Shown here: positions 16,122 through 24,631 of the stretch, one piece after another | Layout of the letters: every line of letters begins with the position of its first letter | Position numbering within the stretch: the stretch's first letter is position 1 | NCBI RefSeq assembly: GCF_051781005.1 | Contig: NZ_JBPWOA010000002.1 | Location: 496,001 to 560,000, forward strand | DNA length: 64,000 nt | Reading direction: 5' to 3' | Source: Anabaena sp051781005 | GTDB lineage: Bacteria > Cyanobacteriota > Cyanobacteriia > Cyanobacteriales > Nostocaceae | Made by a program: the position numbers and the translations under genes | Notes under the pieces: generated by a model | Databases searched by the model: none | What the model saw: only the letters and a program-made list of their open reading frames with translations | Told to the model about the DNA's origin: nothing

Positions 16122-16613
16122 ATGGCCAGAGTAATTTTCTATGAAAAACCAGGCTGTAAAGGTGGTACAAAGCAAAAAGTTTTGCTGACAGCCGCAGGTC
16201 ATGAAGTAGTGACATACAGTTTATTAACGGAACCTTGGACAGCAGACAGGTTGCGGTCATTTTTTGGCGATCGCTCTGTAAGCGAATGGTTTAACAAGTC
16301 CGCACCTAAAGTAAAATCAGGAGAGGTGATTCCTGAAAGCATTGACGCTGATACTGCTTTGGTTATGATGCTCAGAGATCCTTTATTAATTCGTCGTCCT
16401 TTAATTGAAGTAGGAAATAGACGTGAAGTAGGTTTTGATGTCGAGAAAATTGACGCATGGATAGGTTTAAAACCTGTCGATGACTCTTTGAAGGAAATGA
16501 GCGAAAAACTGATGCAGCAAAACCTCCAAGGCTGCTCTCACGGTCATGATCACGAACACCATCACGGCAAAGGTAATTGTAAAAATCACGGTCAAGAACA
16601 ACACCAGCATTAG
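16122..16613 (+). CDS. ArsC/Spx-fold nitrogenase-associated protein (NifO-like)
   Basis: This 163-residue thioredoxin-fold protein of the ArsC family begins ARVIFYEKPGCKGGTKQK, where the family has CxGGxKQ. RRPLIEVG near residue 89 is the ArsC RRP loop. Proteins of this type are annotated as nitrogenase-associated (TIGR01616). The C-terminus is an unusual His-rich tail (HGHDHEHHHGKGNCKNHG) likely to bind nickel, zinc or iron. GGAGATATATCC precedes the ATG. Closeness to patB/fdxB/cox2 supports a diazotrophic role. It is not likely to reduce arsenate: only one Cys lies in the N-terminal loop. Confidence 0.85.
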   Translation: MARVIFYEKPGCKGGTKQKVLLTAAGHEVVTYSLLTEPWTADRLRSFFGDRSVSEWFNKSAPKVKSGEVIPESIDADTALVMMLRDPLLIRRPLIEVGNRREVGFDVEKIDAWIGLKPVDDSLKEMSEKLMQQNLQGCSHGHDHEHHHGKGNCKNHGQEQHQH

Positions 16614-16624
16614 ATATTAAACAG

Positions 16625-16647
16625 CCTCTCTCCGTTGTGGGGAGAGG
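16625..16647 (+). terminator. Hairpin after the ArsC-like gene
   Basis: CCTCTCTCC and GGGGAGAGG form a 9-bp stem with a 5-nt loop, 11 nt past the stop. No T-run follows, so it may be a dispersed repeat hairpin rather than an intrinsic terminator. Confidence 0.4.
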
Positions 16648-16794
16648 TATGGAGAAGGATCAAATAGATCAAATCAATTCTGTCGAAGTCGCATTTACTT
16701 ATTTCGATAAATATAGAGAAATTCACCTAAATCTGAAAAAATACCCAGTTTGAATGTATATACTCGTAATTAAACACAAATAGATACGAGTATT

Positions 16795-19700
16795 ATGTTG
16801 GACTGGTTGCTTATTTGGGGAGTTACTCAAGGTGTTGGGGTGCTGGTTGCTCCGATTTTGCAAGATTTAGCAAAGGAAGGAGCAAAAGACTTTGCTAAAG
16901 ACTTTTTCAAAGACTCCCTCAAACACGTTCTGCTACGAGAAAAAGATCCTCGTCAGGTAGCAGCAGGTAAAGCAATTAAAGAATTTTTACAACTGGTACA
17001 GCAGCAGTTAAAAATCCGTTGTAAACTTCCTGAAAATGAAATTAAACCATATGTTCAAGAAGTCAAAAAATTTATCAGCGATAAATCGGTTAAATCAATA
17101 TTAGGAAAAGCCTTTGCTGTTGATTGTGATTCCCTTGACGCAACAACTCTTAAAAATATTTGGAATAGTCTACAATTAAAACCTCTACCAAATAATTTTA
17201 ATTGGGATGCCATCACAAACCAGTATTTAATGAATGTTCAAGAAATTCTCTTTGATTCCAAAGATTTAAGAGATATACTTGACTCACAGAATATTGAAAA
17301 AATTGAAAAAAATACTCAAGAAATTGCAGGTATTATCCCGGATTTTGATTTATTGGGATATCAAGAAGCAATCAAAGAAACTTATGGCAATCTTAAATTA
17401 GAAAGTTTAGATACAACAGGTTATGCCTATAACGAACTGAAATTATGGCGAATGTTTATCGCTCAAAATGTGCGGGAAGTTCACCAAGTTTTACCACAAA
17501 TTTACGAACTGCCTAAAGAGCATCTGAATCGACTCCGCGAAAGTAATCAGCTAGAAGTAGAAGTTGCCATACAGGAGTTAGAACGCTACAAACAAAGTTA
17601 TTTTGAACAACCAAATAAACCAGTTTTAGAGATTGTTGACAATCAGAATTATAAATATATAGTAATTTTAGGTGATCCAGGTTCTGGCAAATCTACATTA
17701 CTACAATTTTTAGCATTAAATTGGGCAGAATTGCCAATTGATAATATAATTTCTCAACCGATTCCTTTATTGATTGAGTTACGCACTTATATGCGGCGAC
17801 GGGAAGATAAGGAATGCCATAATTTTATCGAATTTTTTCATAAATGTAGTGGTTCAATTCATCATCTCAATCAACATAAATTGCATGAACAACTTTTAGC
17901 TGGTAATGCTTTAGTCATGTTTGATGGTTTAGATGAAGTCTTTGATCCAGGAAAACGAGAAGATGTAATTACAGATATTCATCGCTTTACAAATAAATAT
18001 CCTCAAGTACGGGTGATTGTGACTTCTCGCGTGATTGGCTACAAAACTCAACGGTTAAGAGATGCTGAGTTTCATCACTTCATGCTTCAAGATTTAGACG
18101 CAGAACAAATTCAAGATTTTATCAATCGTTGGCATGAATTAAATTTTAATAATGAAGCTGATAAACTGAGAAAAAAAGAACGTCTCCAAAGAGCAGTTGA
18201 AACATCAAAATCTATCAAAGAATTAGCAGGAAATCCACTGTTATTAACAATGATGGCGATTTTAAATCGTAATCAAGAATTACCTAAAGATAGACCGGAA
18301 CTTTATCATCAAGCATCACGGGTATTGCTGCATCAATGGGATGTAGAACGAGCTTTAATCGAAGATATACGTTTAGACCCCAAAACCATTGATTATAAAG
18401 ATAAACAGGCAATGTTACGCAAAGTTGCCTACCGTATGCAAGCAAATGAAAAAGGTTTAGCTGGTAATTTAATTAGTGCATCTGATCTAGAAACAATTCT
18501 GACTGATTATTTCAAAACCATAGTAGATAAACCCAGAGAAGCTGCGAGAGTGATGATTAATCAATTACGCACTCGCAATTTTATTTTGTGTTTTGTCGGC
18601 GCAGATTATTATGCTTTTGTTCATCGGACATTTTTGGAATATTTTTGTGCCTGGGAGTTTGTTTGGCAATTTAAAGAAACACAAGTTTTATCAATTGAGC
18701 AATTGAAAACAGAGGTTTTTGGTAAGCATTGGCAAGATGAATCTTGGCATGAATTATTACGCTTAATCACCGGAATGATTGAACCTAAGTTTGCTGGGGA
18801 TATTATTGATTATTTAATCATGCAGGATGGAGAAGCGGAAGAATTTACTAATGTCTTTTTAGCATCTGAGTTATTTGAACAAGTAAGAAATATTCAATTA
18901 ATAGTTTCAGTTGGTAATAGACTAATTGAAAGGCTAAAAGGTTTAACGGAATATAATCTTATTTACTATTATGAAAATGGAGAAGAAGCGATAATAGTTA
19001 AGAAAATACGCAGGCAAGCGGTTAAAAAAATAGTGACTACTTGGCAAGATGACTCCAATACTCTATCTTGGCTTAAACAAGCTATAACTTTGGGAAATAA
19101 TAGCGATATACGAAGTGCCGCAGTGCAAGAATTAACGTGTAACTTTAGAAATGACCCTGATATATTACCCATTCTCAAACAAATTGTTACCTCTGATGAT
19201 CATGAGGATGTGCGAAGTGCCGCAGTACGAGAATTAACGTATAACTTTAAAAATGACCCTGATATATTACCCATTCTCAAACAAATTGCTACCTCTGATG
19301 AGAATTGGAATATGCAAATGGTAGCAGTACACGCATTAGCAAATGACTTCCAAGAAAATCCAGATATATTACTATTTCTTAAACAAATTGTCGCCTCTGA
19401 TAATAATGAGTATGTGCTATATGCAGCAGTAGATGCATTAGCAAATAACTTCCAAGAAAATCCAGATACATTACTATTTCTTAAACAAATTGTCACCTCT
19501 GAAAATAATGAGTTTGTGCTATATGCAGCAGTATATGCATTAGTAAATAACTTCCAAGAAAATCCAGATACATTACCATTTCTCAAAAAAATGGCAGCCT
19601 CTGATAATCATTGGATTGTGCGATATACAGCAGTACACGCATTAGCAAATAATTTCCAAGAAAATCCAGATACATTACCATTTCTCAAAAAAATAGCAGC

Positions 19701-20394
19701 CTCTGATGATAATTGGACTGTCCAAAGTGCAGCAGTGCAAGGATTAGCAAATAATTTCAAAGAAGACCCCAATACTTTATCCATTCTCAAACAACTCGCT
19801 ACTTCTGATGATAATTTGACTGTGCGAAGTGCAGCAGTGCAAGGATTAGCAAATAATTTTAAAGAAGACCCCAATACTTTATCCATTCTCAAACAACTCG
19901 CTACTTCTGATGATGATGAAGATGTGCGAAGTGCAGCAGTGAAAGGATTAGCAAATAATTTCAAAGAAGACCCCAATACCTTATACATTCTCAAACAACT
20001 CGCTACTTCTGATGATAATTTGACTGTGCGAAGTGCAGCAGCGCAAGGATTAGCAAATAATTTCAAAGAAGACCCCAATACTTTATCCATTCTCAAACAA
20101 CTCGCTACTTCTGATGATGATGAAGATGTGCGATATACAGCAATACGAGGATTAGCCAAATACTTTAAAACTAACCCTGAGTTGTTCGAGTTGTTCTACA
20201 ATTGCGCTATGAATGATCCCTTTGAACGTAAAGATGAAAAGGAATATAATCCTCGAATGGTTGCACTGAAAATAATCATCAAGCAATATCCTAACCATCC
20301 CCAAACTATATTGCTATTGCACGACAAAGCAGAGAATGACACAGATGAGCAAGTGCGGAAATTGGCAAAAAAAGAATTAGCAAAATTAAAATGA
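16795..20394 (+). CDS. NACHT NTPase with C-terminal HEAT repeats (NLR-like)
   Basis: This 1199-residue STAND protein starts with about 270 helical residues whose first 25 are hydrophobic (LLIWGVTQGVGVLVAPIL), a possible membrane-active effector or oligomerisation region. The NACHT NTPase follows: Walker A GDPGSGKST near 293, Walker B LVMFDGLDEV near 374, sensor VTSRVIGY near 408, and GNPLLLTMMAIL near 480. Residues 750-1190 are about twelve 34-residue HEAT repeats, several almost identical. Bacterial NACHT proteins act in antiphage immunity: HEAT arms sense a ligand and the N-terminus kills or inhibits. No separate effector gene is adjacent, so the effector is probably the N-terminus. Confidence 0.9.
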   Translation: MLDWLLIWGVTQGVGVLVAPILQDLAKEGAKDFAKDFFKDSLKHVLLREKDPRQVAAGKAIKEFLQLVQQQLKIRCKLPENEIKPYVQEVKKFISDKSVKSILGKAFAVDCDSLDATTLKNIWNSLQLKPLPNNFNWDAITNQYLMNVQEILFDSKDLRDILDSQNIEKIEKNTQEIAGIIPDFDLLGYQEAIKETYGNLKLESLDTTGYAYNELKLWRMFIAQNVREVHQVLPQIYELPKEHLNRLRESNQLEVEVAIQELERYKQSYFEQPNKPVLEIVDNQNYKYIVILGDPGSGKSTLLQFLALNWAELPIDNIISQPIPLLIELRTYMRRREDKECHNFIEFFHKCSGSIHHLNQHKLHEQLLAGNALVMFDGLDEVFDPGKREDVITDIHRFTNKYPQVRVIVTSRVIGYKTQRLRDAEFHHFMLQDLDAEQIQDFINRWHELNFNNEADKLRKKERLQRAVETSKSIKELAGNPLLLTMMAILNRNQELPKDRPELYHQASRVLLHQWDVERALIEDIRLDPKTIDYKDKQAMLRKVAYRMQANEKGLAGNLISASDLETILTDYFKTIVDKPREAARVMINQLRTRNFILCFVGADYYAFVHRTFLEYFCAWEFVWQFKETQVLSIEQLKTEVFGKHWQDESWHELLRLITGMIEPKFAGDIIDYLIMQDGEAEEFTNVFLASELFEQVRNIQLIVSVGNRLIERLKGLTEYNLIYYYENGEEAIIVKKIRRQAVKKIVTTWQDDSNTLSWLKQAITLGNNSDIRSAAVQELTCNFRNDPDILPILKQIVTSDDHEDVRSAAVRELTYNFKNDPDILPILKQIATSDENWNMQMVAVHALANDFQENPDILLFLKQIVASDNNEYVLYAAVDALANNFQENPDTLLFLKQIVTSENNEFVLYAAVYALVNNFQENPDTLPFLKKMAASDNHWIVRYTAVHALANNFQENPDTLPFLKKIAASDDNWTVQSAAVQGLANNFKEDPNTLSILKQLATSDDNLTVRSAAVQGLANNFKEDPNTLSILKQLATSDDDEDVRSAAVKGLANNFKEDPNTLYILKQLATSDDNLTVRSAAAQGLANNFKEDPNTLSILKQLATSDDDEDVRYTAIRGLAKYFKTNPELFELFYNCAMNDPFERKDEKEYNPRMVALKIIIKQYPNHPQTILLLHDKAENDTDEQVRKLAKKELAKLK
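19735..20142 (+). repeat. Four near-identical 102-bp HEAT units in a 2+2 block duplication
   Basis: Units start at 19735, 19837, 19939 and 20041. Units 1 and 3 share the variable segment DDNLTV and units 2 and 4 share DDDEDV, so the pattern is A-B-A-B. This points to duplication of a 204-bp two-unit block. The nucleotide sequences are almost identical, much closer than earlier HEAT units in the same gene. Confidence 0.9.
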
Positions 20395-20420
20395 TAAAAT
20401 AATAAAAAAAGGATACCGCT

Positions 20421-20681
20421 ATGAATACATCTGTCAAGACAATCAAAGTCTACGACGAAATTGTAAATTTTATTGCTGCTGGTACTACTCCTCAAAGTGT
20501 GATTAACTTCCACCTTTCGGAAACAGCACAAAACCGTTTAGAGCATTTAATTGATGGTGCTAAAAATAATCAACTAACCAAAGAAGAAAAGCGCGAGTTA
20601 GAGCATTTTCTGACTCTAGAACACATTATGACTTTAGCTAAAGCCAAAGCGTATAAATATATGAACACCGAGGATAAATAA
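20421..20681 (+). CDS. Small conserved partner of an HNH nuclease gene
   Basis: This 86-residue acidic helical protein (VKTIKVYDEIVNFIA, SETAQNRLEHLIDGAK, EKRELEHFLTLEHIMTLAKAKAY) resembles the short protein encoded directly before HNH endonuclease genes in many Nostocales. AAAAAAGGATACCGCT gives a ribosome binding site. Its stop is 1 nt before the start of the broken HNH gene. It could be an antitoxin or immunity-type partner; function is not known. Confidence 0.7.
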   Translation: MNTSVKTIKVYDEIVNFIAAGTTPQSVINFHLSETAQNRLEHLIDGAKNNQLTKEEKRELEHFLTLEHIMTLAKAKAYKYMNTEDK

Positions 20682-20682
20682 G

Positions 20683-21125
20683 ATGTCTCGTACTTACATT
20701 AATGTAGATTTGCGGCGTTTAGTTGTGAACGCGCTGGTAATATTTGTGAATATTGTCTTATTTCAGCAGTAGATAGATCATCCGGTTGTCAAGTTGACCA
20801 TATAATTAGCGTTAAACACGGTGGTGCAAGTACAGATGATAATCTTTGTTATGCTTGTGTTTTCTGTAATTTGCAAAAAGGTACAGATCTAGGTTCAATT
20901 AATTGGCGTAATGGTGAATTAGTGAGATTTTTTAACCCCCGTAGAGACTTCTGGGGTGATCACTTTCAACTTGATGAAGCTGTAATTCAACCATTAACAG
21001 ATATTGGTGAAGTAACAGCGCGTATTCTCGATTTTAATAACGATGAACGGATTATAGAAAGACTATTATTAATAGAAGTTGGTAAGTATCCACCAACATC
21101 AGCAAAAGGAAGAATTAGCAAGTAG
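20683..21125 (+). pseudogene. HNH endonuclease, broken by a 1-nt frameshift
   Basis: The gene starts MSRTYINVDLRRLVV and then loses frame near 20726, where GTTGTGAACGC would need one more base (GTTGTTGAACGC) to continue. In the shifted frame the rest is intact: ERAGNICEYCLI, QVDHIISVKHGG, NLCYACVFCNLQKG, then GSINWRNGELVRFFNP and TDIGEVTARIL to the stop at 21125. CEYC and CVFC are the zinc pairs, and DH..N is the HNH catalytic core. With one base restored the product is 147 residues. Decay, phase variation in the GTT repeat, or sequencing error are the options. Confidence 0.85.
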
Positions 21126-21305
21126 ATATATCAAAAGCATGGTGCTGTATTTGCCTTCATTGTGGCAGGACTACCAGGAAACCCCTGTTTGAGAATTTCA
21201 ATGTCAAAACACCAGCCTAGTAATACCAAGCTACCAATAAAATAGCCTCAGATAAAATAGCAAGATATAGCAGACACTAAAGAGGCATAATCAGGAGGAA
21301 TTTTT

Positions 21306-22538
21306 ATGTCTGTATATCAGGATGTTACTCAGGAACATGAGATTTTAGACGTACAAACTACAGATTGTTGCGTTGTCGGTGGTGGCCCTGCGGGGGCTGT
21401 ATTGTCTTTGTTACTAGCACGTCAGGGTATTTCGGTGATGCTGCTAGAAGCACATAAAGATTTTGACCGGGATTTTCGTGGTGATACTATTCACCCATCG
21501 GTAATGCAGATTATGGAAGAGTTGGGTTTTAGCGATCGCATTTTGCAATTACCTCACACGAAAATGCACCGTCTTAATATCCAAACTTCCCAAGAGACTA
21601 TAACTTTAGCAGATTTTAGCCACCTCAATACTCGCTACCCTTATATCATGATGCTTCCACAGGTGAAATTTTTGGAATTTATCACCCAAGAGGCACAAAA
21701 ATATCCCAATTTTCAATTAGTGATGGGTGCAAATGTCCATGAAGTAATTGAAGAAAATGGTGTCATTCAAGGTGTACGTTATCGTGGACAAGGTGGTTGG
21801 CATGAAGTCCAAGCTACACTGACAGTAGGTGCAGATGGTCGTCATTCACGCCTCAGACAATTAGCTGATTTTGAATCTATCGAAACTTCACCACCAATGG
21901 ATGTCCTTTGGTTTCGGCTACCTCGTCACCCAGAAGAATTTGGCGGGGGAATGGGACGCTTTGGTGCTGGTCAGATTGTAGTTATGCTAGATCGGGGTGA
22001 AGAATGGCAACTTGGTTATGTCATCCCCAAAGGTGGTTATCAAAAACTGCGTGCTGCTGGTTTGGAAGCGTTAAAAAATTCTATCGTTGAGGTAGTACCA
22101 GAATTAAATAATCGCCTGGAACTTTTGCAAGATTGGTCACAAATAGCCTTTCTCTGTGTGGAATCTAGCCGCCTTAAGCGTTGGTATCGTCCAGGATTAC
22201 TACTTATCGGTGATGCAGCCCATATCATGTCCCCAGTTGGTGGAGTTGGTATAAATTACGCAATTCAAGATGCTGTGGTAACTGCAAATATACTCAGTCA
22301 ACCACTCAAACAACATCATGTAGAAATCAGCGATTTAGCAAAAGTACAGCAGCATCGAGAGCTACCTACGCGTATCATTCAGGCATTTCAGACATTTATT
22401 CAAAAACGAATATTTGCCCCCATCCTCAACGAGAATCAAACCTTTCAGCCGCCTCTTTTGCTACGTTTACCTATCTTACGTGACCTCCCAGCCCGATTAA
22501 TTGCTTTGGGTATTTTTCCTGTTCATGTACAGATTTAA
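21306..22538 (+). CDS. FAD-dependent monooxygenase (PHBH/UbiH-like)
   Basis: This 410-residue class A flavoprotein has the dinucleotide fold VVGGGPAGAVLSLLLARQG near residue 23 with the terminal acidic LLEAH, the DG motif VGADGRHSRLRQ near 173, and the GD motif LLLIGDAAHIMSPVGGVG near 300. It hydroxylates an aromatic or related substrate with NAD(P)H and oxygen; the substrate cannot be read. AGGAGGAAT before ATG is a strong ribosome binding site. It appears monocistronic, and no pathway genes are adjacent. Confidence 0.88.
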   Translation: MSVYQDVTQEHEILDVQTTDCCVVGGGPAGAVLSLLLARQGISVMLLEAHKDFDRDFRGDTIHPSVMQIMEELGFSDRILQLPHTKMHRLNIQTSQETITLADFSHLNTRYPYIMMLPQVKFLEFITQEAQKYPNFQLVMGANVHEVIEENGVIQGVRYRGQGGWHEVQATLTVGADGRHSRLRQLADFESIETSPPMDVLWFRLPRHPEEFGGGMGRFGAGQIVVMLDRGEEWQLGYVIPKGGYQKLRAAGLEALKNSIVEVVPELNNRLELLQDWSQIAFLCVESSRLKRWYRPGLLLIGDAAHIMSPVGGVGINYAIQDAVVTANILSQPLKQHHVEISDLAKVQQHRELPTRIIQAFQTFIQKRIFAPILNENQTFQPPLLLRLPILRDLPARLIALGIFPVHVQI

Positions 22539-22761
22539 TGTTTTTAATGGTATGATTGTACTACTCAATGCAGAATTAAATGCTCGTTCTAGTCAGGCGC
22601 TGTTCGTGAACATCTATAGTCATAGTTGTTTCTCGTTCTCCGCTTGACTTTCTATATCTGAAATTCCCATAGGCTTCTTCACTGACAACAATACAACCAG
22701 CACTCAGCCGTTATATGATCAATTTGATTATTCTAAAATTTGATTTATTAGGAGGAATATT

Positions 22762-23286
22762 ATGAACAGTTGTATTTTAATGGCAGAAATTTATGACACT
22801 CCCCAATTACGCCACACACCAGACGGGTTGGAAGTGACGGAAATGATCGTTCATGTTCCTGGAGTGCGGCCTGATGATCCTTCACATCCTTTGAAAGTAG
22901 TTGGGTGGGGTAATTTAGCAAAAGAAATCCATCAAACATACAAAGAAGGCGATCGCGTTATTATCGAAGGACGCTTAGGAATGAATACCTTTGATCGTCC
23001 CGAAGGTTTCAAAGAAAAACGTGCTGAGTTGACAGTCCAAAAAATTCATGGCATTGGCAAAGAGATGAATTCAAGTCCACCAGCAACCACGATGGCGCAA
23101 CCAGCACAGCGTCCTCCAGAGTCTTATGAATCAACCCGTCCAGCGCCAATTCCAGTTACAACTAATGTCGCTGTCACTCCCCAGGTAACAATCCCCGAAC
23201 CCACCTATCAACCAGCAAATTTTCAGCCTCCATCCTATCAGCCTGTATCAGCACCAGAACCTGATCCAGATGATATTCCATTTTAA
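22762..23286 (+). CDS. ssb: Single-stranded DNA-binding protein
   Basis: This 174-residue protein has an N-terminal OB fold (MNSCILMAEIYDTPQLR, VVGWGNLAKEI, EGDRVIIEGRLGM) and a Pro-rich disordered linker from residue 110, ending in the acidic tip DPDDIPF that recruits SSB partners. It binds single-stranded DNA in replication, repair and recombination. TAGGAGGAAT sits 5 nt before ATG. The short, variable form suggests one of several SSB paralogues common in cyanobacteria. Confidence 0.92.
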   Translation: MNSCILMAEIYDTPQLRHTPDGLEVTEMIVHVPGVRPDDPSHPLKVVGWGNLAKEIHQTYKEGDRVIIEGRLGMNTFDRPEGFKEKRAELTVQKIHGIGKEMNSSPPATTMAQPAQRPPESYESTRPAPIPVTTNVAVTPQVTIPEPTYQPANFQPPSYQPVSAPEPDPDDIPF

Positions 23287-23397
23287 GAGTCAGGAAGCAG
23301 CCCTTCGGCTTGTCTTCGACACACTACGTGAACGCTCAGGGCAAGGAGTCAGGAGTCAGGAGTCAGGAGTTAATATATCTCCCTCATCCCCCTGCCT

Positions 23398-24276
23398 CTA
23401 CTCCCCGCTGGCTTCACCCCATTCACGAATAGCAGGGAAAACTGATGAGTAATCATCTTCTGGATAAGACATACTCATTGCTGATTGCAAAATTTGTCTT
23501 ACACCCTCAATACTGCTGAGATTCAAACCAAGGGATTTAGCTTCAGTGATAAATAAATCTATTTCTTTGATCAATTGTTTGGTGGGTAAGTTGGCTTTCG
23601 TGTAATTACCATCCAACATCCGTTTCAAGTTTTGATCAAAGGTAGGCGCATAAAGTTTACTATCGCGCAGGATTCGCATAAATAAGTCTATATCAATACC
23701 TTGCATCTGCACAAAAGCTAAACTGAGCGCAAAGCTAGTAGTGAGAGAAGCAATTAATTGATTGAGTGCAAGAGTTAGAGATGATGCAGATCCCACAGGG
23801 CCTATGTATACAGGATCTGTGCCAAAAATTTGCAGTAACTTGAGATGGCGCTGATATTGTTCTTGTTCGCCACCAACCATGACAATTAATTTACCAGTTT
23901 CTGCTTCTGGGATACTACCGAGTACTGGCGCTTCGATATATTCACCACCTGCCGCAACAACTGCATCTCTGATTTCTTGGCTTTCTGGAGGAGTAAGTGT
24001 CCCCATTTGGATGACGCTACGCCCTGATAAAGTGTGCCAAGAAGTATCTGTGAGCAAGACATGATAAATAGCTGCGGCATTAGATAGCATGAGAACTATA
24101 CAATCAGCAGAGCGAATTGCTTGACGTGGTTTGGTCGCAATTTCTGCCCCTGCGGCTTGTAATGGTGCTAATTTTTCTGGGGTGCGGTTATAGGCAATTA
24201 GCTCTACATTTGCAGCTAATAACCGTTGAGCCATCGGTAGTCCCATCAATCCAGTTCCCAGAAATGCCACCTTCAT
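23398..24276 (-). CDS. NAD(P)-dependent beta-hydroxyacid dehydrogenase family protein
   Basis: This 292-residue member of the 3-hydroxyisobutyrate dehydrogenase/GLYR1 family has a Rossmann motif VAFLGTGLMGLPMAQRLL at the N-terminus, the substrate motif EAPVLGSIPEAETGKL near 117 and the catalytic Lys region in LNQLIASLTTSFA near 167, where the usual LxxN-K reads ALNQL so the classical Lys is not obvious. C-terminal helical domain is complete. It probably reduces a small semialdehyde such as succinic or glyoxylic semialdehyde. It stands alone, and a heptamer tract lies upstream. Confidence 0.86.
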   Translation of the reverse strand: MKVAFLGTGLMGLPMAQRLLAANVELIAYNRTPEKLAPLQAAGAEIATKPRQAIRSADCIVLMLSNAAAIYHVLLTDTSWHTLSGRSVIQMGTLTPPESQEIRDAVVAAGGEYIEAPVLGSIPEAETGKLIVMVGGEQEQYQRHLKLLQIFGTDPVYIGPVGSASSLTLALNQLIASLTTSFALSLAFVQMQGIDIDLFMRILRDSKLYAPTFDQNLKRMLDGNYTKANLPTKQLIKEIDLFITEAKSLGLNLSSIEGVRQILQSAMSMSYPEDDYSSVFPAIREWGEASGE

Positions 24277-24312
24277 GTTTCACTTTCCTTTGGTAAATTG
24301 TAGGGTAAACAA

Positions 24313-24347
24313 GGTAATGGGTAATGGGTAATGGGTAATGGGTAATA
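24313..24347. repeat. Heptameric STRR tract (GGGTAAT)n, second copy
   Basis: About five tandem copies of GGGTAAT, the same unit and orientation as the tract after coxC at 10921-10963. Confidence 0.88.
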
Positions 24348-24420
24348 GTTTTTCTATTCACCAATCACCTTTTCCCCATATGCCTAACGGCAGGCTACCG
24401 CCAACACCAATCACCAAAAA

Positions 24421-24516
24421 TCAGCCACCTGCGGCAAAAGTAGCCATGATGATAACTGAAAGTAAGATGCCGGGAGTAAGTAGTGTTGCTAATACAAGTA
24501 GGTCGTGAGCGGTCAT
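24421..24516 (-). CDS. Possible 31-residue single-pass membrane peptide
   Basis: A 31-codon frame, MTAHDLLVLATLLTPG to ATFAAGG, encodes one hydrophobic helix with a short polar N-terminus, the layout of the small subunits of cyanobacterial membrane complexes. I do not match it to a known Psb, Psa, Pet or Ndh subunit. The region GAGAAAAG lies about 9 nt before ATG. It fills the middle of an otherwise empty 355-bp spacer. It could be chance. Confidence 0.45.
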   Translation of the reverse strand: MTAHDLLVLATLLTPGILLSVIIMATFAAGG

Positions 24517-24631
24517 AATTATTACTTTTCTCAGGTTTTTAACTTTGAAGTAATCACTGTTATGCTAGTCGAAAAAAGACTGATACAGGATTCTTGAATA
24601 GAGTTTTAACCTTTGAATTTTACCTTTCCCT

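Noticed and set aside
19608..20159. Minus-strand repetitive frame opposite the HEAT repeats
   Set aside because: It is the shadow of the tandem HEAT units; repetitiveness comes from the sense strand.
22600..22705. Minus-strand peptide-like frame ending VHEQRLTRTSI between the FAD enzyme and ssb
   Set aside because: Only about 44 codons, no start codon, and a stop just upstream; could be a remnant but there is no family match.
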